Positions 49,717-58,925 of a stretch of 64,000 nt of DNA are shown piece by piece. Position 1 is the first letter of the stretch, and every line of letters begins with the position of its first letter. A model generated the notes under the pieces. The model saw only the letters and a list, made by a program, of their open reading frames with translations. It had not been told where the DNA came from and did not search any database. The position numbers were made by a program, and so were the translations under genes. The stretch comes from Zoogloea sp041911615 (lineage in GTDB: Bacteria > Pseudomonadota > Gammaproteobacteria > Burkholderiales > Rhodocyclaceae), in the NCBI RefSeq assembly GCF_041911615.1, contig NZ_JAYROR010000127.1, positions 1 through 64,000 of the forward strand. The letters run 5' to 3'.

Positions 49717-49746
49717 AAAACGCCGGGCTGGCAAGCCCGGCGTTTT
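49717..49746. terminator. Bidirectional terminator between the carrier-protein gene and nasA
   Basis: AAAACGCCGGGCT, loop GGCA, AGCCCGGCGTTTT. A perfect 13-bp stem with A-tract and T-tract on both sides, placed between convergent genes. Confidence 0.93.
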
Positions 49747-49799
49747 CTTTTGGCCGTTCGACCGCTGATGTCGGTTCGTGCTGTGCGGGGTGCGTGGGC

Positions 49800-52532
49800 T
49801 CAGGTCGCGACGCCCTGCCGCAGGCGTTTGAGCTCCGGCACGCAGGAGCCGCAATTGGTGCCGCAGCGGGTGCGGGCCTGCAACGCTTCGAGGGATTCCC
49901 CTGCCCGGAAGGCGGCAACGATGTCGTCCTCGGCGACGTCGAAGCAGTTGCAGACGACTTTGCCCCGGGCCGCCTGGCCGGCCGGCGGCTGAGTCAGCGG
50001 GGCCAGCAGCCACGGGCGCACCGCGGCCGCGGAATGGCCTTGCACCATCATGTCGGCGAGCCATTCGGCGGCACGGGTTTCGCCGGCCAGACGCACGGCT
50101 GCGAGGGAGTCGCCTTCGACCCGCGCGCGCTTGGCGATGTCCTTGCGGCTGTCCTGGTAGGAGAGTACGCGCGTGGGGTCGTCGAGGGCCAGTTCGCGGT
50201 CGAGGGCGTCGAGGACGTCGGGCGGCAGTTCGTCGCCCCGGGCCTTGAACACGACGACGGGCGCGGTGCGTCCGGCGAGGGTCAGGCTGGCGTAGGGGAA
50301 GCGGGGAAGCCACCGGCGCAGGCGTTCCATCACGGCCAGCGGATTCGGCTGCAGGCGTCCTTCGGCGTCGGCCTCGCTGCGTCGAAGGACGACGAGGGCC
50401 TGACCGGCGGTGTATTTCTCGACCTGTACGGCGGCGTGCTTGAGTTCGGGCTGCTTCGAATGGGGATCGAACGCGGCGGGTAGGAGCACGTTGATGCCCT
50501 GGCCGCCCATCGCGTTGGCGCCCCAGTGCATCGGCACGAAGCACTGGCCGGGCCGCAGCGTGGCCGACGGGGCGACTTTCAGTACCACTTCGCCGCGCCG
50601 GCTTTTTACCGTCACGAGATCGCCGTCGCGAAGCTGGCGCCGCGTCATGTCGTCGGCGTGCATGTGCAGCAGCGGTTCGGCTTCGTGGCTGAACAGGCGG
50701 GCGACGAGCCCGGTTCGGCTCATGCCGTGCCACTGGTCGCGCAGACGGCCGGTATTCAAGTGCAGCGGGTAGCGCGCGCTGGGCGATTCGGCGGTGATGC
50801 GGTGTTCGGTGGCGACGAAACGGGCGCGGCCGCTGGGGGTGGGGAAGACGCCGTCCTCGTAGAGTCGGGTCTTGCCGCGGCGCGCGCCCGGCGGGAAAGG
50901 CCATTGCTGTGGGCCTTCGTTCTCGAGCAGGGCGTAGCTGAGGCCGGTGATGTCCAGATCGCGGCCGCGGGTGGACGCGCGGTGCTCGTTCCAGACGGCT
51001 TCGGGCGTGGCGTACGGGAACATCCGCGCGGCAAGGGCTTCCTTGCCGAGGCGGATGCCCAGACGCCGGGCGAAATCCACCACGATCGCCCAATCGTGGC
51101 GGGCCTCGCCCGGCGGGGGCACGGCGGCTCGGACGCGGCTGATGGTGCGTTCCGAGTTGGTGACGGTGCCATCCTTCTCGCCCCAGGTGCTGGCCGGGAG
51201 CAGGAGGTCGGCGTAGGTGCAGGTTTCGGTGTGCCCAAAGGCTTCCTGGACGACGACGAATTCGGCGCTGCGCAGGGCTTCGTGGACCAGTGTCTGGTCG
51301 GGCATCGACTGGGCCGGGTTGGTACAGGCGATCCACACCGCCTTCACTTCGCCCGACCTGAGTGCCTGAAACAGCTCGACGGCGCTCTTGCCCGGTGTCG
51401 CGGGCACGCTGTCCACGCCCCACAAGGCGGCGACTTCGGCGCGATGGTCGGGATTGGCCATGTCGCGGTGGGCCGAGAGCAGGTTGGCGAGCCCGCCGAC
51501 TTCGCGCCCGCCCATGGCGTTGGGCTGCCCGGTGAGCGAGAACGGGCCGGCACCCGGTCGGCCGATCTGGCCGGTGGCGAGGTGCAGGTTGATGAGCGCC
51601 GAATTGTTGTGGGTGCCGAAGGAGAACTGGTTGAGCCCCTGGCAGTACATCGACAAGGTGGCCGGCGACGTGGCGAAGAGCTGGGCCGCCTGCTCGATGG
51701 CTTTACGGTCGAGCCCGCAGATCGAAGCAGCCATGGCCGGCGAATATTCGCGAACGATCTTCTTGAGGGCGTCGAAGCCTTCGGTGTGGGCCTCGATGTA
51801 GTCGCGATTCACCCAGCCTTCCCACAGCATGACGTGGAGCATGGCGTTGTACAGGGCGATGTCGGTGCCCGGCAGCAGCGCCAGGTGCAGGTCGGCGGCT
51901 TCGGCGGTGTCGGTGCGGCGGGGGTCGATGACCACCAGCTTCATGTCGGGGTTGGCCTTGCGGGCGTCCTCGATACGGCGAAACGCGATCGGGTGGGCGA
52001 AGGCGGTGTTGCTGCCGGCAATGAACAGGGCCCGGGTGTGGGCGATGTCGTCGTAGCTGCACGGGGGCGCGTCGGCTCCCAGGCTCAGTTTGTAGCCTGC
52101 GACGGCGCTCGACATGCACAGCCGGGAGTTGGTGTCGAGGTTGTTCGTGCCGATCAGGCCCTTCACCAGCTTGTTGAAGACGTAATAATCCTCGGTGAGG
52201 AGCTGGCCGGCGCCATACACGGCCACGGCGTCGGGGCCGTGTATGGCGATGATCGCGGCGAAACGCTCGGCGGCGGTGTCGAGGGCGACGTCCCAGCTCA
52301 CCCGTTGGCGGGCGTCGGCGCGGCTCGGGCGCAGTTCGGGGTAGAGGGCGCGGGCGGCGAGGGTTTCGGGCGCGGCAGACAGGTGCAGGGTGGCGCCCTT
52401 GGTGCACAGGCGGCCGAAATTGGCAGGGTGATCCGGGTCGCCTTTCACGCCGACGATGCGGCCCGCTTCGTGTTCGATGATGACGCCGCAGCCTACGCCG
52501 CAGTAACAGCAGGTGGATTTCGTTTCGGCCAT
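49800..52532 (-). CDS. nasA: Assimilatory nitrate reductase, catalytic subunit
   Basis: Reduces nitrate to nitrite in the cytoplasm for nitrogen assimilation. It has 910 residues from the ATG at 52532, which has GGAG five bases upstream. The N-terminal [4Fe-4S] site is C8-C11-C15-C43, followed by the molybdopterin-guanine-dinucleotide fold (ALYPELRPSRADARQRVSWDVALD, NTNSRLCMSSAVAGYK) and the molydopterin-binding domain. A C-terminal BFD-like [2Fe-2S] domain (CNCFDVAEDDIV, RCGTNCGSC) is fused, as in NasA of Klebsiella type. No nirBD, transporter or nasST genes are adjacent. A sigma-54 promoter precedes it. Confidence 0.94.
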   Translation of the reverse strand: MAETKSTCCYCGVGCGVIIEHEAGRIVGVKGDPDHPANFGRLCTKGATLHLSAAPETLAARALYPELRPSRADARQRVSWDVALDTAAERFAAIIAIHGPDAVAVYGAGQLLTEDYYVFNKLVKGLIGTNNLDTNSRLCMSSAVAGYKLSLGADAPPCSYDDIAHTRALFIAGSNTAFAHPIAFRRIEDARKANPDMKLVVIDPRRTDTAEAADLHLALLPGTDIALYNAMLHVMLWEGWVNRDYIEAHTEGFDALKKIVREYSPAMAASICGLDRKAIEQAAQLFATSPATLSMYCQGLNQFSFGTHNNSALINLHLATGQIGRPGAGPFSLTGQPNAMGGREVGGLANLLSAHRDMANPDHRAEVAALWGVDSVPATPGKSAVELFQALRSGEVKAVWIACTNPAQSMPDQTLVHEALRSAEFVVVQEAFGHTETCTYADLLLPASTWGEKDGTVTNSERTISRVRAAVPPPGEARHDWAIVVDFARRLGIRLGKEALAARMFPYATPEAVWNEHRASTRGRDLDITGLSYALLENEGPQQWPFPPGARRGKTRLYEDGVFPTPSGRARFVATEHRITAESPSARYPLHLNTGRLRDQWHGMSRTGLVARLFSHEAEPLLHMHADDMTRRQLRDGDLVTVKSRRGEVVLKVAPSATLRPGQCFVPMHWGANAMGGQGINVLLPAAFDPHSKQPELKHAAVQVEKYTAGQALVVLRRSEADAEGRLQPNPLAVMERLRRWLPRFPYASLTLAGRTAPVVVFKARGDELPPDVLDALDRELALDDPTRVLSYQDSRKDIAKRARVEGDSLAAVRLAGETRAAEWLADMMVQGHSAAAVRPWLLAPLTQPPAGQAARGKVVCNCFDVAEDDIVAAFRAGESLEALQARTRCGTNCGSCVPELKRLRQGVAT

Positions 52533-52559
52533 GGCAGCTCCATTTGATGCGTGTTGCAA

Positions 52560-52575
52560 AGCAAACCATGTGCCA
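52560..52575 (-). promoter_or_regulatory. Sigma-54 (RpoN) promoter of nasA
   Basis: Minus strand TGGCAC (52575-52570), five bases, TTGCT (52564-52560). This matches TGGCAC-N5-TTGCW exactly, with GG and GC ten bases apart. The predicted start near 52549 leaves a leader of about 17 nt, too short for an antitermination hairpin, so activation by an NtrC-type enhancer-binding protein is the likely control. Confidence 0.85.
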
Positions 52576-52596
52576 TGGGAGGAAACACGTCATTTG

Positions 52597-52629
52597 CCCG
52601 TTCCGGTGGGGCCGCGGCACCGGAACGGG
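52597..52629. repeat. Perfect 12-bp inverted repeat between the CHAT gene and nasA
   Basis: CCCGTTCCGGTG, 9-nt loop, CACCGGAACGGG. It lies 26 nt after the CHAT stop and 21 nt upstream of the nasA -24 element. No T-tract follows in the direction of the CHAT gene. It may be the 3' end structure of the CHAT mRNA or an operator in the nasA upstream region. Confidence 0.7.
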
Positions 52630-52655
52630 GGGCGGGCAAGGCCCAAGGCGGTGCG

Positions 52656-55600
52656 TCAGCCGGGCGTCGTCGCCGGACTCGCACCATTTGTGGGCGCGCC
52701 CGGGCCGCCATCGCGAGGGGGCGGGATTTCTTCGCCGAGGGTGACGATGAGTTCGTCCAGCACCTGGATTCGCCGGGCGTCCGGGGCGCTCGCGTCGCCG
52801 GCGAGGCTCTTGACGCGGCAGCGCAGCAGTCCGGCCAGGATGCGGAGCTGGGCGATGACGGAATCGAGCTCGCGCCGGCTGCGGGTCAATCCGCGCATCG
52901 CGTCGTTGTAGGCGCAGGCGAGTCGCTGGACGTCGCCCTCGCCGGTGTGGAGCCAGCGGGCGACTTCGGCGTCGGCGGGCATCACCGCGTCGAAGAACGC
53001 ATAGCTGCGGCCGAAGCGCGCGTTGGCGGCCTCGGCGCACTGCGCGAGGGCGTCGGCGAGGTCGGCCGGGCAGGTGCCCAGCAGCGCGTCGAGCTGGATC
53101 TGATTGAGGTAGTTGTACGGGTTCCAGTCGGCGCTGCCCGTCATCTGGCCGGCGCTGCGGGCGTAGGCGTCGCGTGCCAGGGCGAGCTCGGCCGCCACAG
53201 CCTGCCAGGGTTGTTCGGCGTGAGCGAGGACGATTGCCTTGCGTTTGTAGGCGCTGCCCAGAATGGCGAGGCGCTCGGTGTTGACGCGGTCGGTGGCCGC
53301 GCTGCCGGCCGGATCGGCAGGCTTGTCGGCGGAGAGCGCCAGCAGGGCTTGCAGGCGGGCGATGGCGTCGTCCACGTGGGCCATCGCGGCGTCGGTTTGC
53401 CCCTTTTCGCCCAGGCGCTGGGCCTGGCGGGCTTCGAGGTTGGCGAGCTGTTCGATCGCCGCGATGGGTACCAGCCCGCGGCTGGAGTCGTCGCTGATGG
53501 CGCGCAGGTAGGCGGCGCGGGCGGCGGCGAAGCCCTCGGCGCCGAACTCGGCATGGAGCCGGCCGAGCGCTTCGTTGATCTCCGGCATGTCGAGCCACGC
53601 GGTGGGGACGTGCTTCAGGCGTCGGCGCAGGCGCTGCTCGAGTTCCTTGTAACTGGGGTCGCGGGGGCTGCGGCCGGTGGTCGGGCGCGCGGCAGCGGTG
53701 TGGATGAGCTGGCTGTCGAGCCGGCGCTGTTCGATCCAGTCGAGCAGTTCGTCGGGGGCCCGCAGCGCCCGGTCGTCGGGCTCGGGGCCGCGCTGGACCT
53801 TGAGCTGGAAGGCGGGGTCGCCGTAGGCCTGATAGGCGCCCCAGGTGTTGCGCTCGGGGTGGGCGGCGAAGGTGGCGCGGCGTGCTTCGCGCAGGGCGTC
53901 GCCGAAGCCGGCGTTGCGGTTCGCCATCTGGTCGAAGAACACCTCGGTGAAGGTGTGGGCTGCCGTGTCGTCCACCTCCCAGCCGGCGGCCACGACGCAG
54001 CGCACGCCCATGTCGATGAGTTCGCGGGCAAGACTGTAGGCGAGCCGGTTGCTGCCGGTGCCGGCCTCGGGGCCGATCTTGCCCAGATGGCAGCAGTTCA
54101 GGAAGACCAGGTCGGGGACGTTCTCCATCAGGCCGATCTCGCTGGCCGAGAGCAGCAAGCCGTCGGAGAGCACCACGCCGCTGCGGTAGCTGCCGTCGGC
54201 GGCCTGGAGTGCGTGGATGCCGTGGGCGGAGATCATCAGGATGCGGTACGGCCGGGCGAACAGGCGGGCGAACACGTCGCCGGCGCTGGCGCCCGGCGGC
54301 ACGGGGGTGACGGCGTAGCCCGCCTCGCCGAGCACGCGCTGGACCACCTGCCCTTCGGCGGTGGCGCCCGGCAGGTCGCGCAGGCAGTCCGGTTCGGGGC
54401 TGCCGTCCGGCTTGTTGCGCGGTGTCCAGCCGGGGCCGCCAAACTGGGCGTGGAAGCCGTCGGTGCTCGGGTTGCTGATGACGCAGGCGGTCAGGGTGTC
54501 GGTGCGCACCACCTGGTGGCGGAAGCGGGCGGTGACGAACTGGCGCACCACCCGGGTGGACAGCACCATCGGCTTGCCATCCACTTCGAGCATCTCCCAG
54601 GGCAGATTGGCGCTGGCCCCGTCCACCATCAGGATCAGATTGCCGGTCTGGCGTGCGGCGGCCTTGAACTCCACCGGCACGAGCAGCTGGAACAAGGTGT
54701 TGCCGAAGCTCAGGGCGGGCAGGTAGCGGGTTGGGTCGCCCCCTTCGAAGGCTTTCTGGCACAGGGTTTCGACGGCGCCCGGCTGGCGTAGCGGGACGAC
54801 GCTCTCGGCGCGGGCCTTGTCGCTCATGTAGATGAACTTCAGGCGGTTGGCGATGCTCGGCGAGGGCGCGTCGTCGAGCCCGGTGGGCACCGGCAGGCGG
54901 CGGCCGGCGAGCGTGTCGCCGCAGCCGTAGAGGCGCAGGATCTGGCGCAGCGTGTCGGGCGGAATCGGCGACTGGAAGCGCGGCGTGTAGCACTCGGGGC
55001 TGCAGCCGGTCTCGTCCCGGTCGGCGTCGCACACCACCAGCCGCGGCCAGTAGTCGGAGAAGGGCGAGACGCTGAGGCGCCGGCGCACGCCCTGGCCGAA
55101 GGCGAGCTGGTCGGCGAGGTCGAGCTGCTGGTCGAGGCCCGGCAGTTCGGTAGCCAGCGCCGTGTCGAGCTGGCTCACCGCATTGGCGGCGGAGATCGCG
55201 CTGTCGCGGAACACCTCGATGAACTGCAGCTCGGCAACCCGCGCGCGACGCGGAGGCGGGCTCCCGTCGCCGGACTTGCCGCCGGCAAAGTCGTGGTTGG
55301 CCATCAGCACGCCGAGGGTGACCGCCTTGACGGCGTCGGCGACGTCGAGCTGAAGGGCCGAGTTGGAGCCGATCAACAGGCTGGCGAGCTTGAGGGGCAG
55401 GGGCTGGTTCGGGTCCAGGGCGGGAACGCCGCGGCGCGTCGGCGTGAATTGTTCGTCGCCGTGGCGGTCGGTGGCGTGGAGCAGATAGCGCAGCACGCCG
55501 CCACGCACGGTTTCGGTGATGCCGGCGGCGGACAGTTTCCCCATCTCGCCGAGCCCGACGACGATGGCGCCGCGGCCGGTGCCGCGCCAGCGTTCTTCGG

Positions 55601-58600
55601 GCGTGCGCGGCATCAGCACGATGCTGGCGTTGCCCAGCTCGCCCGAATGGATGCCGAGGCGCTGGCGTTGGGCGAGGGCGCCGTCCACGAGGTTGCGGTC
55701 GATGATGCGTTCGGCGCCGGCGATGGGGTCACCCCGGTAATGGCCGCACAGCACCGGCACCTGGACGAAGCGCAGATCCATCGCGATCACCGAGACCCGC
55801 AGCCGCGCCTTGCCGCGCGGCGGCCCGCGGCGCACCCGGCCACCGAGCGCGGTGGCGGTGGCTTCGGCCTCGCTGGGGAAGCCGGGCGGCGGCGCGGCGC
55901 GGTAGTTGATGACGGTGGCGGCGGTGGCTTCGCCGCGGCTCGTCGGCAGCTTGCCGAGCTTGCGGGGGACGCCCCCGGTCAGCAGGGCGGTGATGTCGTC
56001 GAAGAATTCGGGCGTACTGGTGAGGCCCATGTGGTCGGCCGGCATGAGCCATTGGCGCTCGTCCGGCAGGCCCGCCAGGCGGCCCGAGGCCCAGGTCACC
56101 GAGCCGTCGCCGTCCGGCGTGCCGCGCAGGACGATGCCGATGGCGTTGCCGTCGCCATCCACCTGCTTGAGGATGCCGCAGGGCGTGTTGTCGCGCTGGC
56201 CGAAGACGTAGGCGATGCGGTCGGTGGCGGTGCCGACCCAGCGGGTGTCGCTCACCGTGTTCCAGAACGTCTTGGCATCCGCCAGGCGCTTTTCGGAGGG
56301 CTTGCCGCCGAGCTGTTTGCCGAACCAGAAATCGTCGTTGACGGCGGCGAGCGCGTCCCAGGTGGAACGCTCGTAGTAGGCGTGCTGCTGGCTGTCGCCG
56401 GTGTCGATGAAGCCCGGGGCGGGCAGGAGCTGGACCGCCCCGGGGAAGGCAGCGACGATGTCGAGGATCTGCTGCAGGCGGTGGCGCTGATCGAATCCGG
56501 CGAGGGTGCGGATGGTGTCGGATTGGCCGAGCAGCGTCTCGACGAACAGGTGGGAGCCACGGTTGGGCGTGCCGAGCATCAGCAGCGCGCTGTCGGGGTG
56601 GGCGGCGATGTCCTGCCACAGGGTCTCGTCCTGGGCGAAGGCGGCGCGCACCACGAGGCCGCCCATGCTGTGGGCGAGGATGTGCACGGGGCGTTTCGAT
56701 GGGTCGGGCACCCGCTCGCGCAGCCGTCTGGCGAGCGCCTTGCCCAGGTCGAGGATCGGCTGGCGCCAGTCGTAATCGAAGCATTCCAGCACGTGGGTCC
56801 GGCCCAGATGGGCGTAGAGATCGCCGTAGGCCATGCCGATGAGGCCGTCCACGGTGACCTTCGCCTTGGTGTTCATGGCGATCTGGCTGATGCCGCCCAA
56901 GGCCAGGCGCTGCGGCGCGAGCCAGACGCGGGCGCCGTCGGCGTTGAGCTTGCTGCCCATGATGCCGGGCAGGAAGACCAGCAGCGGCGCCGATTCGGGT
57001 GCCACGCCGCGAGCCAGGCTCGGCGCCTCGGGCGGCCGGACGGCTTCGCGGTCGTCGGGGAGCGCCGGGGTGATCCACTCGGCGAGTGCCAGCGGCGCGG
57101 CGTCGGTCAGCCAGCGGAGCTGGGCGGCGGGCAGCGGGTGGCCGTCGGCGGTGGTGGTGTCGTCGCGGAAGTAGCGGAAATGGCTGACCCCGGGGCCTTG
57201 CACGAAGATCGCGCGGGCCTCGGTGGGGCGTTGGCCGGCAAGGCCGCCGTACATCGAGGCGGTGTCCACGACGAGGTCGTTGTCGGCCTGGTCGAAGAAT
57301 TTGCGGTCGGTGAACAGCGTGCCCAGCCGCTGGAGCAGGCCGCCCCCTTCGATGTCGCCGGCGACGACGGCCATCCGCAGGCCGGGCCGGGCCGGCGCCA
57401 GGGCCAGCAGCCTGCCCATCGGCGCGTCCGGCAGCATGGCTTCGATGCCGGGTAGCAACTCGGGCCGCAGGCGCCGCTTGGCGATCTCGAGGACGATGCG
57501 GGTAAGCACGGAGATGCCCCTGTCGACCGCCGCGGTGGCCTTCGAGCCGGCGGTGGGGCCCTGGCTGGCGCCCACCGCGAGGCCGACGCCCAGATCGCCG
57601 AGCCGGCGCATCACGTTGAGCAGACCGGACAGGAAGATGTCCAGGTTCTCGCTGAGCAGTGCGGTGCCCCGTGCGGGACAGGCGACGCGCACGTAGCGCT
57701 CGATCTGCAGGTTTTTTTCGGCGAGCAGCTGGATCAGCGTGCCGAGCTTTTTCTGCTCGAGGGCGACGAAGGCCGCGTGTTCCGCCTGGGTGGCTGGGTC
57801 GTCGGCGCGCTTGTCCTGCTGGTGGCCGGGGGCGCGATAGGCCTGGGCGAGCTCGGTGAGGACCGGCTTCCCGGTGGTGCTGGCGTCGAGGCACAGCAGG
57901 TCGCCCACCAGCCCGCCGCGGGAGTGGGTGACGAGGGAGATGCGGGCGTTCTTCGGCAGCAGCGTGGCGAGCGCCAGGGCGTTGTCGATGGGGCTGTCGG
58001 AAAAGCTGTGGTGCTCGAAGCCGAACAGCCGGCCCTCGAAGTGCTCGGCCAGCGCGGGCCAGCTCTGGCTGTCCGGCAGACGGCCGAAGGCGCCGAGGGT
58101 GTGGGAGCCGGTGCCGTGAATGAAGATCAGCCCCGGCTTGCTGGCCAGGGCCTGGAGTTGCGGGGCGTCGTCGGCGAGGCGTGCGCCGCCGTCGAGGGCG
58201 CCGCCCTGCCAGGCGTAGAGGCCCGGAGCGTTGCGTCCGCGCGTCTCGACGGCCCACACGATGGCCTTGGCACCGGCCCAGGTGCCGGCGGCAACGGCGA
58301 GATCCTCGCCGATCTTGCCGGTGAGTTCGGCGAGCTTGTCCCGGGCCGCGTCGATGATCCCGTCGTCGCCGATCACGAGGGTGGTGAGCCTGTGCCAGAT
58401 CCAGTCGCCCACGCCGCGACTGGTGCCTTCGCGGGGCCGCAGGGCGTCGAGATCGACGGTGTCGAGGCTGCCCTGTACCTCGCCGCTGGCGCGGGCGCGC
58501 TGCGCGAGGCGTTCGGCGAGGGCGTCGGCACGCAGGAAGATGGTGGTGCCGTCGCTGGCTTCGAGGGCGAGCACGCGGGTGTCGGCGCTATCGGGCGGGA

Positions 58601-58811
58601 GTTCGACGGTCTCGCCGCGACCGCTGCGTGCCGTGCCGTCGAGCGTCCACGATTGCGTCGCCACGACGTTGGCGAGGAGCGGGTCGTCGAGGCTGGCGCC
58701 GCCGCCGCGGCTGCCAGGGGGGTGAAGCAGGCCCGGCAGCGGGGGGCGTGCCCGGGCCGTGGACTCGGTGCCGGATGGGGCGGCGGAAAAGCGGATGCGG
58801 GGCGTGCTCAC
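52656..58811 (-). CDS. Giant CHAT-domain protein with two alpha/beta hydrolase domains
   Basis: A 2051-residue protein, GTG start with GGAG nine bases upstream. Domains in order: hydrolase 1 about 225-550, with LIFIHGTGSHT (228-238), THSRGG (Ser297), and likely Asp512 and His544; hydrolase 2, lecithin:cholesterol-acyltransferase/lipase-like, about 608-950, with FLPGIMGSKL, AHSMGG (Ser715), GDGSV (Asp902) and DHMGL (His927); an unassigned region about 1000-1330; CHAT peptidase about 1370-1675 with ISAHG (His1530) and FLNCCHLG (Cys1574); a helical, TPR-like C-terminus about 1680-2025. No signal peptide or membrane helix. It lies 114 nt after the metacaspase gene on the same strand. Function unknown; a protease-regulated lipase or esterase is inference. 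Confidence 0.85.
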   Translation of the reverse strand: MSTPRIRFSAAPSGTESTARARPPLPGLLHPPGSRGGGASLDDPLLANVVATQSWTLDGTARSGRGETVELPPDSADTRVLALEASDGTTIFLRADALAERLAQRARASGEVQGSLDTVDLDALRPREGTSRGVGDWIWHRLTTLVIGDDGIIDAARDKLAELTGKIGEDLAVAAGTWAGAKAIVWAVETRGRNAPGLYAWQGGALDGGARLADDAPQLQALASKPGLIFIHGTGSHTLGAFGRLPDSQSWPALAEHFEGRLFGFEHHSFSDSPIDNALALATLLPKNARISLVTHSRGGLVGDLLCLDASTTGKPVLTELAQAYRAPGHQQDKRADDPATQAEHAAFVALEQKKLGTLIQLLAEKNLQIERYVRVACPARGTALLSENLDIFLSGLLNVMRRLGDLGVGLAVGASQGPTAGSKATAAVDRGISVLTRIVLEIAKRRLRPELLPGIEAMLPDAPMGRLLALAPARPGLRMAVVAGDIEGGGLLQRLGTLFTDRKFFDQADNDLVVDTASMYGGLAGQRPTEARAIFVQGPGVSHFRYFRDDTTTADGHPLPAAQLRWLTDAAPLALAEWITPALPDDREAVRPPEAPSLARGVAPESAPLLVFLPGIMGSKLNADGARVWLAPQRLALGGISQIAMNTKAKVTVDGLIGMAYGDLYAHLGRTHVLECFDYDWRQPILDLGKALARRLRERVPDPSKRPVHILAHSMGGLVVRAAFAQDETLWQDIAAHPDSALLMLGTPNRGSHLFVETLLGQSDTIRTLAGFDQRHRLQQILDIVAAFPGAVQLLPAPGFIDTGDSQQHAYYERSTWDALAAVNDDFWFGKQLGGKPSEKRLADAKTFWNTVSDTRWVGTATDRIAYVFGQRDNTPCGILKQVDGDGNAIGIVLRGTPDGDGSVTWASGRLAGLPDERQWLMPADHMGLTSTPEFFDDITALLTGGVPRKLGKLPTSRGEATAATVINYRAAPPPGFPSEAEATATALGGRVRRGPPRGKARLRVSVIAMDLRFVQVPVLCGHYRGDPIAGAERIIDRNLVDGALAQRQRLGIHSGELGNASIVLMPRTPEERWRGTGRGAIVVGLGEMGKLSAAGITETVRGGVLRYLLHATDRHGDEQFTPTRRGVPALDPNQPLPLKLASLLIGSNSALQLDVADAVKAVTLGVLMANHDFAGGKSGDGSPPPRRARVAELQFIEVFRDSAISAANAVSQLDTALATELPGLDQQLDLADQLAFGQGVRRRLSVSPFSDYWPRLVVCDADRDETGCSPECYTPRFQSPIPPDTLRQILRLYGCGDTLAGRRLPVPTGLDDAPSPSIANRLKFIYMSDKARAESVVPLRQPGAVETLCQKAFEGGDPTRYLPALSFGNTLFQLLVPVEFKAAARQTGNLILMVDGASANLPWEMLEVDGKPMVLSTRVVRQFVTARFRHQVVRTDTLTACVISNPSTDGFHAQFGGPGWTPRNKPDGSPEPDCLRDLPGATAEGQVVQRVLGEAGYAVTPVPPGASAGDVFARLFARPYRILMISAHGIHALQAADGSYRSGVVLSDGLLLSASEIGLMENVPDLVFLNCCHLGKIGPEAGTGSNRLAYSLARELIDMGVRCVVAAGWEVDDTAAHTFTEVFFDQMANRNAGFGDALREARRATFAAHPERNTWGAYQAYGDPAFQLKVQRGPEPDDRALRAPDELLDWIEQRRLDSQLIHTAAARPTTGRSPRDPSYKELEQRLRRRLKHVPTAWLDMPEINEALGRLHAEFGAEGFAAARAAYLRAISDDSSRGLVPIAAIEQLANLEARQAQRLGEKGQTDAAMAHVDDAIARLQALLALSADKPADPAGSAATDRVNTERLAILGSAYKRKAIVLAHAEQPWQAVAAELALARDAYARSAGQMTGSADWNPYNYLNQIQLDALLGTCPADLADALAQCAEAANARFGRSYAFFDAVMPADAEVARWLHTGEGDVQRLACAYNDAMRGLTRSRRELDSVIAQLRILAGLLRCRVKSLAGDASAPDARRIQVLDELIVTLGEEIPPPRDGGPGAPTNGASPATTPG

Positions 58812-58925
58812 GATTCAGTGCTCCACGGCGGACTGGCGCGGGGGCGGCGCGCCGGATGCCGGCGTGGTCGGCCGGCGAGGCCTGGCCCGGCGAACCGGGT
58901 CAGGTCGGGGCGGGCGCGGTGCCGC

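Noticed and set aside
51703..55032. Minus-strand frame of 1109 codons spanning the nasA-CHAT junction
   Set aside because: It is in a different frame from both real genes and is Arg/Pro-rich, a typical GC shadow.
55293..57455. Long plus-strand reading frame opposite the CHAT gene (720 codons)
   Set aside because: A shadow of high-GC coding sequence: Gly/Ala/Arg/Val-rich, no domain, and the minus strand has recognisable enzyme motifs throughout.
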